DNA from: Planctomycetota bacterium
GTDB lineage: Bacteria; Planctomycetota; Brocadiia; Brocadiales; Brocadiaceae
Assembly: GCA_016188675.1 (NCBI GenBank)
Contig: JACPHJ010000093.1
Coordinates: 1-64,000, forward strand
DNA: 64,000 bases
Direction of reading: 5' to 3'
Both the position numbers and the translations under genes were made by a program. The notes beneath the pieces are model-generated. The model was not told the origin of the DNA and ran no database searches. It saw nothing but the letters and a program-made list of their open reading frames with translations. Below, one piece after another: positions 44,852-54,127 of this stretch (position 1 is its first letter; each line of letters starts with the position of its first letter).

Positions 44852-45141
44852 TGAACCCGACCTCGCGGCGGAGGTTCAAGGTCTAGTGCAAACCATTGTA
44901 GAATTGTGGCAGACATCCCCTGTGGATGCCTGAACCGATAGTTGCCGATTCGCACAGAGACAATCTTTGCCTTCAAATACATAAATTTTCTTATCAAGTT
45001 TCTCATAAAAAATTGCCTTACGGTAAATTCTCTTAAATTTCGCTGAATTATACAATATGTAGGTAGATTTTCAAGTAATTATTACAATATATTGATAAAT
45101 TTTTTATGTGGCAATAGAAACTTTTAGAATTATTAAATTGC
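44852..45141. other. Intergenic region with no clear gene
   Basis: It lies between the DUF2156 gene and the gap promoter. It contains a short GC-rich patch near 44860-44900, but I find no convincing gene, RNA or repeat. Confidence 0.4.
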
Positions 45142-45169
45142 TTGACAAATTGCCTCTGTTTGCTAGAAT
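45142..45169 (+). promoter_or_regulatory. Sigma70-type promoter of gap
   Basis: TTGACA, a 16-base spacer and TAGAAT, about 94 bases before the gap ATG. AAGGA lies 9 bases upstream of the ATG. This is the best promoter match seen on the + strand besides the XRE gene promoter. Confidence 0.7.
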
Positions 45170-45239
45170 ACCTTGTCTTTTTTTCATTTATTTTATTTTG
45201 TACTTTGATGAGGTTTTGTTGCTCCTCAGTATTATTTAA

Positions 45240-46265
<1,026 letters not shown>

Positions 46266-46293
46266 CTTTATTTCTATAATTTTGCCTATTTAT

Positions 46294-47490
46294 ATGGATA
46301 AATTATTTATAAAAGATATTGATGTGCGAAAAAAGAGGGTCATGGTTCGAACGGACTACAATGTGCCATTAGATGAGGACGGGAATATTACCGACGATAC
46401 AAGGATACGGGCAACCTTGCCAACCATCAATTATTTGTTGGACGAAGATGCGAAGGTAATTATTGTTTCTCATTTAGGCAGGCCGGAGGGCAAAGCAAGT
46501 CCTAGGTATAGTCTGAAGCCGGTTGCACGGAGATTACAGGGTTTCCTCAAGGAAAGGGCAAATGTAATTATGTCGGATGATTGCATTGGTCCAAAGGTTA
46601 AAAAGCAGATTGAGGAGATGCGCTGTGGAGATGTAATTGTGCTTGAAAATCTGAGATTTTACCCCGGAGAAGAAAAAAACGACCCCTCTTTTGCAAAAGA
46701 ATTGGCCAGCCTCTGCGATGTGTTTATACAGGATGCATTTGGTAACTGCCACAGGAAACACGCCTCAATGATTGGTATCGACGGCTTTGTTCCGGCTGCC
46801 GCTGGATTCCTGCTCAAGAAAGAAATAGATTATTTTGAGAAGGCGGTCAATAACCCTATGCGGCCGGTTGTCGCGCTGTTAGGTGGTGCAAAGGTTTCTG
46901 ACAAGATAAAGATTATCGAAAATCTGGCAAAAAAAATGGACAAAATCCTTATTGGCGGGGCCATGGCATTTACCTTCCTCAAGGCGCAGAGCTTTGGCGT
47001 GGGACAATCACTTGTCGAAGATAGTATGCTTGATGTGGTGAGAAATTTAATGGATATTTCCAAAAGAAACGGGACAAAATTGTATTTACCCGTTGATTTT
47101 GTTGTTGCAGAAAAATTCGATAGCCGCGCGGAAACGAAGGTCGTCCCCTTCCAGGAAATTCCGGAAAAGTGGATTGCCCTTGATATCGGTCCGGCTACCA
47201 CAAAACTGTTTACTGAGGCGCTTCAGGACGCAAAGACAATTTTATGGAACGGTCCTATGGGGGCATTCGAATTTGATGCTTTTAGCCGCGGAACGTATGC
47301 TATGGTGGACGTAGTTACCGGTTCTCATGCCTCAACCATCGTAGGCGGCGGCGACACAGACATGGCATTTCATAAATCGGGAAAGACACATGAGGTATCG
47401 TTTATTTCCACGGGCGGTGGCGCATTCCTGAAGTTATTAGAAGGTGGTAACCTTCCAGGGGTCGCTTCGTTATTGGATAAAAAAACATAA
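46294..47490 (+). CDS. pgk: Phosphoglycerate kinase
   Basis: The 398-aa enzyme interconverts 1,3-bisphosphoglycerate and 3-phosphoglycerate with ADP/ATP. Hallmarks: MVRTDYNVPLDEDG near the N-terminus (usually RVDFNVP, so a conservative variation), SHLGRPEG, FGNCHRKHASM (usually FGTAHRAHAS), ALLGGAKVSDKI near 196 and the glycine-rich VGGGDT. I use the ATG at 46294; an in-frame TTG at 46282 is possible. It follows gap by 28 bases, so co-transcription is likely. Confidence 0.96.
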   Translation: MDKLFIKDIDVRKKRVMVRTDYNVPLDEDGNITDDTRIRATLPTINYLLDEDAKVIIVSHLGRPEGKASPRYSLKPVARRLQGFLKERANVIMSDDCIGPKVKKQIEEMRCGDVIVLENLRFYPGEEKNDPSFAKELASLCDVFIQDAFGNCHRKHASMIGIDGFVPAAAGFLLKKEIDYFEKAVNNPMRPVVALLGGAKVSDKIKIIENLAKKMDKILIGGAMAFTFLKAQSFGVGQSLVEDSMLDVVRNLMDISKRNGTKLYLPVDFVVAEKFDSRAETKVVPFQEIPEKWIALDIGPATTKLFTEALQDAKTILWNGPMGAFEFDAFSRGTYAMVDVVTGSHASTIVGGGDTDMAFHKSGKTHEVSFISTGGGAFLKLLEGGNLPGVASLLDKKT

Positions 47491-47494
47491 AAAT

Positions 47495-48193
47495 ATGCAG
47501 CCGAAAATTAAGATTGCAGCGTCTATTCTCGCCGCCAATCCGGTGCGTTTAGAAGAGGAAATCAGGAAGATAGAAATGGCCGGCGTTGATTTGATCCATA
47601 TTGACGTTATGGACGGCCATTTTGTTCCAAACATCACTATGGGACCTTTTATCGTAGAAGGTATAAAACGCATTACGAAAATACCTTTGGATATTCACCT
47701 GATGATTGAACATCCTGAACGTTATGTGAAAACATTTGCAGAAGCAGCCGGGAAGGGCGATATTATTACGTTCCATATAGAAACTACAAAAACCCCCAAA
47801 GAGGTTATTTCACTAATTAAGAATGCGGGATTAAAGGCCGGCATCTCTCTTAATCCGGACACTCCGGCTGAATCGGTTGAAAACCTCCTGGATGCTGTCG
47901 ACATGGTGCTTGTCATGTCCGTAAATCCCGGTTTTGCCGGGCAAAGATTTATATCAACGGCTTTACCGAAAATTGCGAGACTGCGCAGTATTGCGCCTGA
48001 TGCACTGGATATAGAAGTGGATGGTGGTATTACAACAGAAACCATTTCTCAGGCAGTTCGGGAAGGGGCCAACGTCATAGTTGCTGCATCGGCAATCTTC
48101 AAAACAAACGATCCGTGTGACGCTATTAAAATCCTCAAACAAAAGGCAGAGCGGGCAATTAAAGAAGAATGTCATAATAAAGTGAACGCTTGA
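47495..48193 (+). CDS. rpe: Ribulose-phosphate 3-epimerase
   Basis: The 232-aa TIM-barrel enzyme interconverts ribulose-5-phosphate and xylulose-5-phosphate. It contains HIDVMDGHFVPNITMGP (metal ligands His, Asp), DIHLMIEHPERYV, VMSVNPGFAGQRF and EVDGGI near 177-182. The ATG at 47495 lies 4 bases after the pgk stop. An in-frame upstream start would overlap pgk and is not needed. Together with gap and pgk it forms a sugar phosphate cluster. Confidence 0.95.
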   Translation: MQPKIKIAASILAANPVRLEEEIRKIEMAGVDLIHIDVMDGHFVPNITMGPFIVEGIKRITKIPLDIHLMIEHPERYVKTFAEAAGKGDIITFHIETTKTPKEVISLIKNAGLKAGISLNPDTPAESVENLLDAVDMVLVMSVNPGFAGQRFISTALPKIARLRSIAPDALDIEVDGGITTETISQAVREGANVIVAASAIFKTNDPCDAIKILKQKAERAIKEECHNKVNA

Positions 48194-48302
48194 ATTTTAC
48201 AGCAAACAACAAAAACAACTTATTTTTAATGACTTTATCCCATTGTAAAAAATAACTTGTTTTTTATTTAAAAACTTATAAACTATTTAAAGGTATTTGC
48301 TA

Positions 48303-49115
48303 TTGGTTTTTTTTAGAAAAAAAAAGGACATGCCCGATGGCCTGTGGACACGATGTGACGGCTGTAAGGGCATGGTGTATAAAAAAATTGTTGAAGAAAG
48401 GTTGTTCGTTTGCCCAGAATGCAACTATCACTTTCGGGTATTCAGCAGAGACCGGTTAAAACTCCTGCTTGATGAAAACAGCTTCGAAGAGATGTGGGGC
48501 AACATGGTGCCATGCGATCCTTTAAATTTTAAGGACCGGATAACTTATCCGGAAAGGGTAGCCGCAGACCAGCAAAAAACGGGATTAAAAGAGGCTGTAC
48601 TTGTTGGCAAAGGAAAGATCAACGGCAGAGAGGTGATGGTTGGAATCACAGACTCGTCTTTTATTATGGGAAGCATGGGTTCTGTGGTTGGAGAAAAGAT
48701 TGCGAGGCTTGCGGAAAAGGCCGCAGAGCTTTGCTTGCCTTTAATCATCATTTCTGGTTCAGGCGGTGGCGCTCGCATGCAGGAAGGCGTGTTTTCCCTG
48801 ATGCAGATGGCAAAGACAAGCGCCGCCATAGCACGGTTTCAGGAATCGGGCGGTTTATATATATCAATACTAACAGACCCGTCTCTGGGTGGGGTCATGG
48901 CAAGTTTTGCTTCTCTGGCAGATATTATGATCGCTGAGCCAAAGGCACTGATAGGCTTTGCCGGTCCCAGGGTTATCCAGGAAACGATAAAACGCGCCCT
49001 TCCAAAGGGTTTTCAGACAGCCGAATTTTTACTGGAGCACGGTTTTCTGGATATGATTATCCATCGGCAGGATATGAAGAAAGAGTTATCGCGGTTAATT
49101 AATTATTTGCAATAA
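48303..49115 (+). CDS. accD: Acetyl-CoA carboxylase carboxyltransferase subunit beta
   Basis: The ~270-aa protein has the N-terminal AccD zinc-ribbon (C-DG-C and C-PE-C, within about the first 40 residues) and the carboxyltransferase domain with SGSGGGARMQEG near 156-167 and LTDPSLGGVMASF. It makes malonyl-CoA for fatty acid synthesis in a complex with AccA. The start is uncertain: TTG codons at 48297 and 48303 are possible, and I prefer 48303 for its spacing from AAAGG. The 103-base gap after rpe is AT-rich. tRNA-Asn follows 13 bases downstream of the stop. Confidence 0.93.
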   Translation: MVFFRKKKDMPDGLWTRCDGCKGMVYKKIVEERLFVCPECNYHFRVFSRDRLKLLLDENSFEEMWGNMVPCDPLNFKDRITYPERVAADQQKTGLKEAVLVGKGKINGREVMVGITDSSFIMGSMGSVVGEKIARLAEKAAELCLPLIIISGSGGGARMQEGVFSLMQMAKTSAAIARFQESGGLYISILTDPSLGGVMASFASLADIMIAEPKALIGFAGPRVIQETIKRALPKGFQTAEFLLEHGFLDMIIHRQDMKKELSRLINYLQ

Positions 49116-49128
49116 TTTATAAAAAGGT

Positions 49129-49203
49129 TCCCCTGTAGCTCAATGGTAGAGTAGCCGGCTGTTAACCGGTTGGTTGTAGGTTCGAATCCTACCGGGGGAG
49201 CCA
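49129..49203 (+). tRNA. tRNA-Asn (GTT)
   Basis: It folds as a cloverleaf: acceptor TCCCCTG pairs with CGGGGGA, D stem GCTC/GAGT, anticodon stem GCCGG/CCGGT with loop CTGTTAA (anticodon GTT), T arm TAGG-TTCGAAT-CCTA, discriminator G and encoded CCA. The 3' end overlaps the last codons of a serine recombinase gene on the opposite strand. Confidence 0.95.
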
Positions 49204-50667
49204 ATTTGTATGAGAAAGCCCTTTGGTGATTATGCTGAAGGGCTTTTTGTATGTAGGGCAAAGACTTACGTCATTTAGTGTGTAGTTCGAAGCTATAAAT
49301 TTTAAGATTTTAGCCTTGTCTTCATAATTTGCTCTAACATATTGTGAATAAAGCATTTTTGAAAGTTCGAAGGTTTTGTAACCGAATTCAAAAAAATCAC
49401 AGCCTATTACATGTATTCCGCCCATTTGTGATTCAATTCCAGCAATTTGATTTTGATATTCCATCTCTTTTGTACTGAAAATTTCCTCACCAATTTCTCC
49501 ATCAAATTTAGAATCGTATAATTTACTCAGTCGATTTTTTACTTTAGCATGTTGCTTCTTAAGAGCACTATGTCTGTTTTCTTGTAACTCGAGATTATTT
49601 CTCTTATATTCTTTCAAACCTTCAATCAGCCATTCGGCTTTTTCATTATCTAGCGTGACCATCTTTATCAATTCTTCAAACATTATTGCTAATTTTTCTT
49701 CTCTTATATATCCGTTTCCATTATGATTTTGTCTGCCTTTAGAAAAAGTGCAGTGGTAATATATATAATTTTTGCCTTTTTTTCTTTTTTCTTCACCGAG
49801 AACTTTACATCCGCATACACCACAAATTATCATATTATTAAAATGGAAATTTTTCCTGTTTGAATAGGGATGAAAGTTACCCGTTAAAACATTCCGCACT
49901 TTTCCAAAGAGGTCTTTTGTTATTAGTGGAGTATGACTTCCTTGATACAATTTACCTTTCCATTTAAAAACTCCGTAATAAAACGAATTTCCTAAAAAAT
50001 GATGAAGTGAACTTTCACCTATCCGATTATTAGTCCGGCCTCTTAGGCCATCATCGTAAAGTTTATCAGCAAGCATTTTAAGTGAATAAAAACCTGTGGA
50101 CATAAGGGAAAATGCCTCTTTAATGAACGGTGCTGTTCTCTCATCTTCTTCAATTAGACCGGTTATTAGATTGTTCTTGTAGCCTAAAGGAGCATTCGAA
50201 GGATATAATCCTTGTTCTGCCTTTTCAAGCATACCCATCTTGGTTTTTCTTGATATATCATTAGACATTTTCTTCGCTACTGCAACTTCCATGTCAAGCA
50301 TAAATTCATCATCGGAGCTTGAGTTTTCGTTAAGCATCTTGTTGGTCCGAGAAAAATGAATTACTTTATTATGATTGTGAATTAATTTATAAATTTTAAG
50401 TTTATCAAAATCATTTCGCGCCATTCGGTCAGTAATGTCGAAAATGATATGTTTTATCTCACTGTGTGCTTTTGCATATTCAATCATCTGATTAAAAGCA
50501 CTTCTTTCTTCGCGCCATGCTGATTCAGATATTCTCCACTTTCTTTCGATTTTGAGATTATTTCGAAAAGCATAATCAAATCCAAGTTTTTCTTGAGCAT
50601 CTAGAGAATATCCTTCTTTTTCCTGTTCTTTGCTCGAAACCCGTATATACAAAAGTGCCTTTTCCAT
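49189..50667 (-). CDS. Large serine recombinase (integrase type)
   Basis: The 492-aa protein has an N-terminal resolvase domain (YIRVSSKEQEKEGYSLDAQ with the active-site serine, residues about 6-24, and DRMARND near 90), a Recombinase domain, a zinc ribbon starting IICGVCGCK, and a coiled-coil segment. Such enzymes insert and excise phages, ICEs and other elements. I use the ATG at 50667 because AAAGGGG precedes it; a longer frame begins at 50742. The last codons (NWLPR and stop) are formed by the complement of the tRNA-Asn 3' end. The target site and partner factor are unknown. Confidence 0.9.
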   Translation of the reverse strand: MEKALLYIRVSSKEQEKEGYSLDAQEKLGFDYAFRNNLKIERKWRISESAWREERSAFNQMIEYAKAHSEIKHIIFDITDRMARNDFDKLKIYKLIHNHNKVIHFSRTNKMLNENSSSDDEFMLDMEVAVAKKMSNDISRKTKMGMLEKAEQGLYPSNAPLGYKNNLITGLIEEDERTAPFIKEAFSLMSTGFYSLKMLADKLYDDGLRGRTNNRIGESSLHHFLGNSFYYGVFKWKGKLYQGSHTPLITKDLFGKVRNVLTGNFHPYSNRKNFHFNNMIICGVCGCKVLGEEKRKKGKNYIYYHCTFSKGRQNHNGNGYIREEKLAIMFEELIKMVTLDNEKAEWLIEGLKEYKRNNLELQENRHSALKKQHAKVKNRLSKLYDSKFDGEIGEEIFSTKEMEYQNQIAGIESQMGGIHVIGCDFFEFGYKTFELSKMLYSQYVRANYEDKAKILKFIASNYTLNDVSLCPTYKKPFSIITKGLSHTNWLPR

Positions 50668-50787
50668 ATTTCTTGTGCCCCTTTCACTTTTTATATTGAA
50701 TTCAGTAAGCTTCTCATCGCATTCTTTAAATCCGGTTTTCACTTTTATATCGTTTTCTCTATAAATTTCAATTGTATTTTAAAAAAT

Positions 50788-50976
50788 TTAGTTCCAATTA
50801 TTACCATATAGTCTTTCTTCCACACTGCTTTTTTGTTCAAGTTCAAGTAAAAATGAATACAAACCGATCATATTTTCTGCTATTTCTCTTGCGTCTTCCA
50901 TTGAAAGTGGAGTAAGGCTGTGTAGTTGCCAAACTTTAATTGTTTTTTCTAAGTATTCTTTTGAGAACTTTGCCAT
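50788..50976 (-). CDS. Small mobile-element protein, 62 aa
   Basis: The 62-aa protein has an alpha-helical composition with PLSMEDAREIAENMIGLYSFLLELEQ near residues 23-48. Similar small proteins occur beside site-specific recombinases in integrative elements. Its function is unknown. It overlaps the 3' end of the next upstream gene by 41 bases, and the recombinase gene begins about 120 bases downstream. Confidence 0.6.
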   Translation of the reverse strand: MAKFSKEYLEKTIKVWQLHSLTPLSMEDAREIAENMIGLYSFLLELEQKSSVEERLYGNNWN

Positions 50977-51145
50977 TTATTATACCTGCAAATAAGACAC
51001 TGATGATCTGAAAACTAAATTTTGGATTAGGTAGATAGTCTAAATCGGAGAAATTGCCAACTTCACACCTATTTCCATTCTTTGTCTTGACAAGATAATA
51101 TCTTTCTCCGGCGAACCGCATCGACACATTTTTTTTCAAATTCAC
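50936..51145 (-). CDS. Hypothetical small basic protein, 69 aa
   Basis: The 69-aa frame starts with GTG at 51145, overlapping the stop of the upstream frame (GTGA), as in a coupled pair. It contains RFAGERYYLVKTKNGNRCEVGNF and a hydrophobic patch near FQIISVLFAGII. I do not recognise the family. Confidence 0.45.
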   Translation of the reverse strand: MNLKKNVSMRFAGERYYLVKTKNGNRCEVGNFSDLDYLPNPKFSFQIISVLFAGIINGKVLKRILRKNN

Positions 51146-51525
51146 TGAATAACCTTATCATTTCCAACGTCAAATTGCGTCTTCAACCTTTGCACTTCAT
51201 CCATGAAACGTTTGCGGTCGACACCTAACGATGATAATAGGTCTTGTAGATTCTTTCGCTTTATAGCGATTTGACACTCGAAGCCCTTTAACGAATACCC
51301 CGCCCGACTGCAATGTCCTGCCAAACAACAATGGCTTCCATGCGCCCTTCTTCCAGGATGCTTCGCTCCAAGCCTTCGCACTCTTCTTGTGAAAGCGGCG
51401 GTATTAACGACTGGAATTCTTTTTTTATTCTCAGGGATACAATCCTCCTTTCCTTTAAATGAATTTTTGGTTTTTTCCTCTACATCATTTTGCTTACAAT
51501 GCAAAATGTGCTCTCGGATTCCCAA
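51142..51525 (-). CDS. Low-confidence ORF with frameshift-like middle
   Basis: The 127-codon frame ends SLGVDRKRFMDEVQRLKTQF and overlaps the next start codon, so its 3' half looks real. The middle, rich in Arg/His/Gly, is encoded over a stretch whose alternative frame reads like a ParB-type domain (51288-51443). The complete product is probably a chimera created by a frameshift. No function is assigned. Confidence 0.3.
   Translation of the reverse strand: MGIREHILHCKQNDVEEKTKNSFKGKEDCIPENKKRIPVVNTAAFTRRVRRLGAKHPGRRAHGSHCCLAGHCSRAGYSLKGFECQIAIKRKNLQDLLSSLGVDRKRFMDEVQRLKTQFDVGNDKVIQ
51288..51443 (-). pseudogene. ParB-like N-terminal fragment
   Basis: In a second minus-strand frame the sequence reads LIPPLSQEECEGLERSILEEGRM and VVWQDIAVGRGIR, resembling the N-terminal domain of ParB-type partition or regulatory proteins (LxPPLSxEExxxLxxSIxxxG). 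It stops at 51288, and no start codon or remaining domain is in frame. It lies inside the frame of the preceding entry, so a frameshift or deletion destroyed an original ParB-like gene. Confidence 0.55.
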
Positions 51526-51781
51526 TCCCCCGTCTTTTTGGATTGTGCCCTAATCGATACTGATGAAGAGTGCATATACAATCATCGTTGAGCAATTTAC
51601 CGTCACACGCCTTCACGCCATGTGTGCTTTGTTCAGGAACACAAGAAATGCAATGTTCCTTAATTTTCTGCAAAGAGGTTAGGGCCTCAGCGTTGAGACT
51701 ACAGATTTTTGATGTACACACGAATCTGCTTCCATTTTTGCAAAAACTACATTCCCACAGAATTGCCTTTTTTGGTGTCAT
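51494..51781 (-). CDS. Cys-rich small mobile-element protein
   Basis: The 95-aa protein has many cysteines (CSFCKNGSRFVCTSKIC, HCISC, CDGKLLNDDCIC) and ends with LHQYRLGHNPKRRGIG, close to the small proteins ending YPYRFGKNP that occur in phage-like and conjugative elements. A zinc-binding role is likely. It lies upstream of the ParB-like remnant. Confidence 0.55.
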   Translation of the reverse strand: MTPKKAILWECSFCKNGSRFVCTSKICSLNAEALTSLQKIKEHCISCVPEQSTHGVKACDGKLLNDDCICTLHQYRLGHNPKRRGIGNPRAHFAL

Positions 51782-51815
51782 ATCCAGGATCAGTCTTTGT
51801 TTAAAATCTTTTTAG

Positions 51816-52216
51816 AAACGAACTCTCGGCACATTTGTCACTCTTAAAACCTTCGAATTCTATCAGAGGTATCCAAACGCTTACACGAGCCGTTTCCATG
51901 AGAAAATTCATTAAAATTTATATTGATTACAAATCCGGATGCCGTTTCGTATAATATTTCCAAGAGCTGACTATTTATTTGAAAATATACTAGCCTTGAT
52001 AGCCAACCAGTTAAAATTCTCTTAATTATTTATCTGTACAATCATTATTTATTTTAATACCGCGGCTTTAATAATAAAAAAGAGAGCGTCGGGCTGTCGA
52101 CGCAGTCGATAGCAGTTAATATCTTTTTTTTCATTCTTATTACATTATTGTTTGTGTCCTCCAGTAATTCGTAAGCTTTTCACCACTATTTCGCCGACTT
52201 TTCACCAAAGGTTATT
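51816..52216. other. Gene-free stretch in integrated element
   Basis: I see no gene here. It contains a CGTCG/CGACG hairpin near 52088, AT-rich blocks and a repeated CTTTTCACCA motif near 52178 and 52197. It leads into the dyad at 52217. It might be a control or origin region. Confidence 0.4.
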
Positions 52217-52255
52217 ATATTTATGTAAGTATCGTAATTACGTATACATAAATAT
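52217..52255. promoter_or_regulatory. Large nested dyad
   Basis: ATATTTATGTA (52217-52227) and TACATAAATAT (52245-52255) are perfect inverted repeats; between them lies the palindrome CGTAATTACG (52233-52242). It lies 64 bases from the 3' end of the zinc-finger/winged-helix gene, within the AT-rich gap. It could be an operator, an origin dyad or a recombinase binding site. Confidence 0.65.
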
Positions 52256-52318
52256 ATCTTAAGGATCTTTCTACAATGCCATTTTTACTTAAACCTTCCC
52301 TGAACTTTGCATTTGTCT

Positions 52319-53014
52319 TCATTCTTGGGAACAATAATTATTTGGTTCCTGGTAAAAATCATATTTGGGTATGCGAATATGTGTGCCGTAAGTATCCTTC
52401 AAAACCTCGATACGGCCCATCTCCTTCAATTTCCGTAACATTCGGGAGACTTTTGATTGTGACCATTTTGTGAGTCGACCGCGATTTCCAATGTAGTGGT
52501 TGTCTTTGATTATATCGTCAATGCTGGTGACGTGTTCACCACGATATATTACAAATTCTGGGTATTTCAACGGCCCGCGGCTATGCCTAGCCTTCCCGAT
52601 AAGGTATAAAAATAATTTGAGAAGGTGCGGGTCACTCCTCCAAATATCCGAATTGTGTATTTTCCTCGCAACTAAGTAATAACCTCCTGGTATTCTCACT
52701 TTTGGTTTTAATGGATTTTCTTGCTGGTTTCCGTTATCCAATTCGTATTTTTTAAGGGTTTCCGATATTTCCGTATTGTCCATTCCATGGTGGTCTCTAA
52801 GAAAAGTATATGGGTTGCCTCTGACTCCATCTTTATCGAAGGCGTTGCAGTACTGGCAATAGTATAACCCACGTTTATTAATGTATAATTTACTTTCGCC
52901 ACAATCCGGACACACCGCCAGGTACTCACCACTTCCATTGGGTTCTGTTTCTAATACCTCGATGTCGAAATCCAGAAAAAATCTTAGTACCGCGCTGTCT
53001 TCGCTTTTTATCAT
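52319..53014 (-). CDS. Zinc-finger/winged-helix replication-type protein
   Basis: The product (231 aa from the ATG at 53014; preceded by AAGGAGG) has an N-terminal CPDC...CQYC zinc-binding segment like primase/helicase-loader types, with GNPYTFLRDHHGM following. The C-terminal half includes VTSIDDIIKDNHYIGNRGRLTKWSQSKVSRMLRKLKEMGRIE, a winged-helix DNA-binding pattern typical of phage replication proteins. It may initiate replication or regulate the element. It is divergent from the XRE gene across a shared 271-base region. Confidence 0.65.
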   Translation of the reverse strand: MIKSEDSAVLRFFLDFDIEVLETEPNGSGEYLAVCPDCGESKLYINKRGLYYCQYCNAFDKDGVRGNPYTFLRDHHGMDNTEISETLKKYELDNGNQQENPLKPKVRIPGGYYLVARKIHNSDIWRSDPHLLKLFLYLIGKARHSRGPLKYPEFVIYRGEHVTSIDDIIKDNHYIGNRGRLTKWSQSKVSRMLRKLKEMGRIEVLKDTYGTHIRIPKYDFYQEPNNYCSQE

Positions 53015-53210
53015 CACTTCCTCCTTAGTTTTGCGTTGAGATTTTTTCACCTATCATAAAGTTAGCATCCTTTTTTAGAAATTTTGTTTATTCTTCCTTT
53101 CACGATGAAAACTTACTGGACATAAATTTGCTCTCCAAAAATTTATATGGCCGGGAAAGCTTGGCCAGCACACACCAGCCAAAACAGCTTATATTATTCG
53201 TAATTACACT

Positions 53211-53239
53211 AATATATAAAGTATATTTGGCATTGTCAA
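53211..53239 (-). promoter_or_regulatory. Sigma70-type promoter for the replication-type gene
   Basis: On the minus strand TTGACA, a 17-base spacer and TATATT. Its -35 is 10 bases from the -35 of the oppositely oriented XRE promoter. The leader to the ATG at 53014 would be about 190 bases. Confidence 0.7.
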
Positions 53240-53244
53240 GAAAA

Positions 53245-53278
53245 ATAAGTTGACATGACTTATCTAATAAGTTAATAT
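53245..53278 (+). promoter_or_regulatory. XRE gene promoter with overlapping operator
   Basis: TTGACA (53250), a 17-base spacer and TAATAT (53273-53278). Three half-sites lie across it: ATAAGT at 53245, ACTTAT at 53258 and ATAAGT at 53267. The last two make a perfect 6-bp inverted repeat spaced by CTA, inside the spacer. The predicted transcription start (53284-53286) coincides with the ATG at 53285, so the mRNA may be leaderless. Autoregulation by the XRE protein is inferred. Confidence 0.72.
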
Positions 53279-53284
53279 CGTTCT

Positions 53285-54127
53285 ATGAAAAATTTGCCAT
53301 TATTTGTTCGCATGATAAGAGAATCGCAAGGAATCACACAGAAAGAGATTGCAGAAGCAGCAAAAATAAGCCAGTCTGCTATCGCTCAGTACGAAAAATT
53401 ACAGGCGGCATTATCTCTTGAAACCTTGTTAAAAATTGCACCATTGTTGAATTTAAACCCAGAATACATTAGGACGGGAATTGGAAATCCATTTAAGCAA
53501 GCTGACGAAAAAAAGATAATAAAGATGTTTATGCCGGAGAATCCTTTGGGTGAAATCGATTTTTCCCTTATCGATTTTATTGCCGAAAGCAATCAAGAAG
53601 CCACTTTTCTTTTATTACACCCAGTCTGGAACCAATTAAAGAGCGATATTTTTAAAAAAATACATTCTATGCCAGTGTCGAAGAAATATGCGTATTGTTA
53701 TGCATTGTTAGTTGAAGATGGTGACAATAATAAGTTTCTATTCAGGAGAAAAAACAAAGGGAAAATATTGGAAAGTGAACCTGACTGGTTTATTAGGTTT
53801 GATAGATTAAATAAAGAACCTGGAAAATACTTTGAGATAAGAATAATTAAACTCACAAAGCATCTTTTCAATACAATTGAGAACTGGTCATATATCGACA
53901 ACAACGAATTAAGTAGACTTCTCAAATCTGATGCTCTTTTTAGATACAGAATATTTCTTACAAGATTAATTAAAGAAATCTGGTCACACAAAACAATGAA
54001 AAAGAATAAAAAAGAGGGCGGAAAGATATTGGAAATTATTATGAAGTTACAGTACGAAGATATTGATCGCTTGATTGCACTTTTGATACCCGAGTTTGCA
54101 GAAATTATTAAAAAACACTTACACTAA
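53285..54127 (+). CDS. XRE-family regulator, 280 aa
   Basis: The N-terminal ~60 residues form an XRE-type helix-turn-helix: RESQGITQKEIAEAAKISQSAIAQYEKLQ near 13-41, then SLETLLKIAPLLNLNPEYIRTG. The rest (about 70-280) is unrecognised, mostly helical and Lys/Ile/Glu rich, without the S24 peptidase domain of CI/LexA repressors. It probably represses the divergent zinc-finger/winged-helix gene and itself through the ATAAGT/ACTTAT sites. It could be an element lifestyle switch. Confidence 0.78.
   Translation: MKNLPLFVRMIRESQGITQKEIAEAAKISQSAIAQYEKLQAALSLETLLKIAPLLNLNPEYIRTGIGNPFKQADEKKIIKMFMPENPLGEIDFSLIDFIAESNQEATFLLLHPVWNQLKSDIFKKIHSMPVSKKYAYCYALLVEDGDNNKFLFRRKNKGKILESEPDWFIRFDRLNKEPGKYFEIRIIKLTKHLFNTIENWSYIDNNELSRLLKSDALFRYRIFLTRLIKEIWSHKTMKKNKKEGGKILEIIMKLQYEDIDRLIALLIPEFAEIIKKHLH

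Noticed and set aside
44785-45006. 73-codon minus-strand frame upstream of gap
   Set aside because: It overlaps the start of the DUF2156 gene and has no recognisable features.
51783-52318. Second copy of the tRNA-Asn 3' end as an attachment site
   Set aside because: I searched this stretch and the following 12 kb by eye for GGGGGAGCCA-type sequence and saw no match, so the other element boundary is not established.
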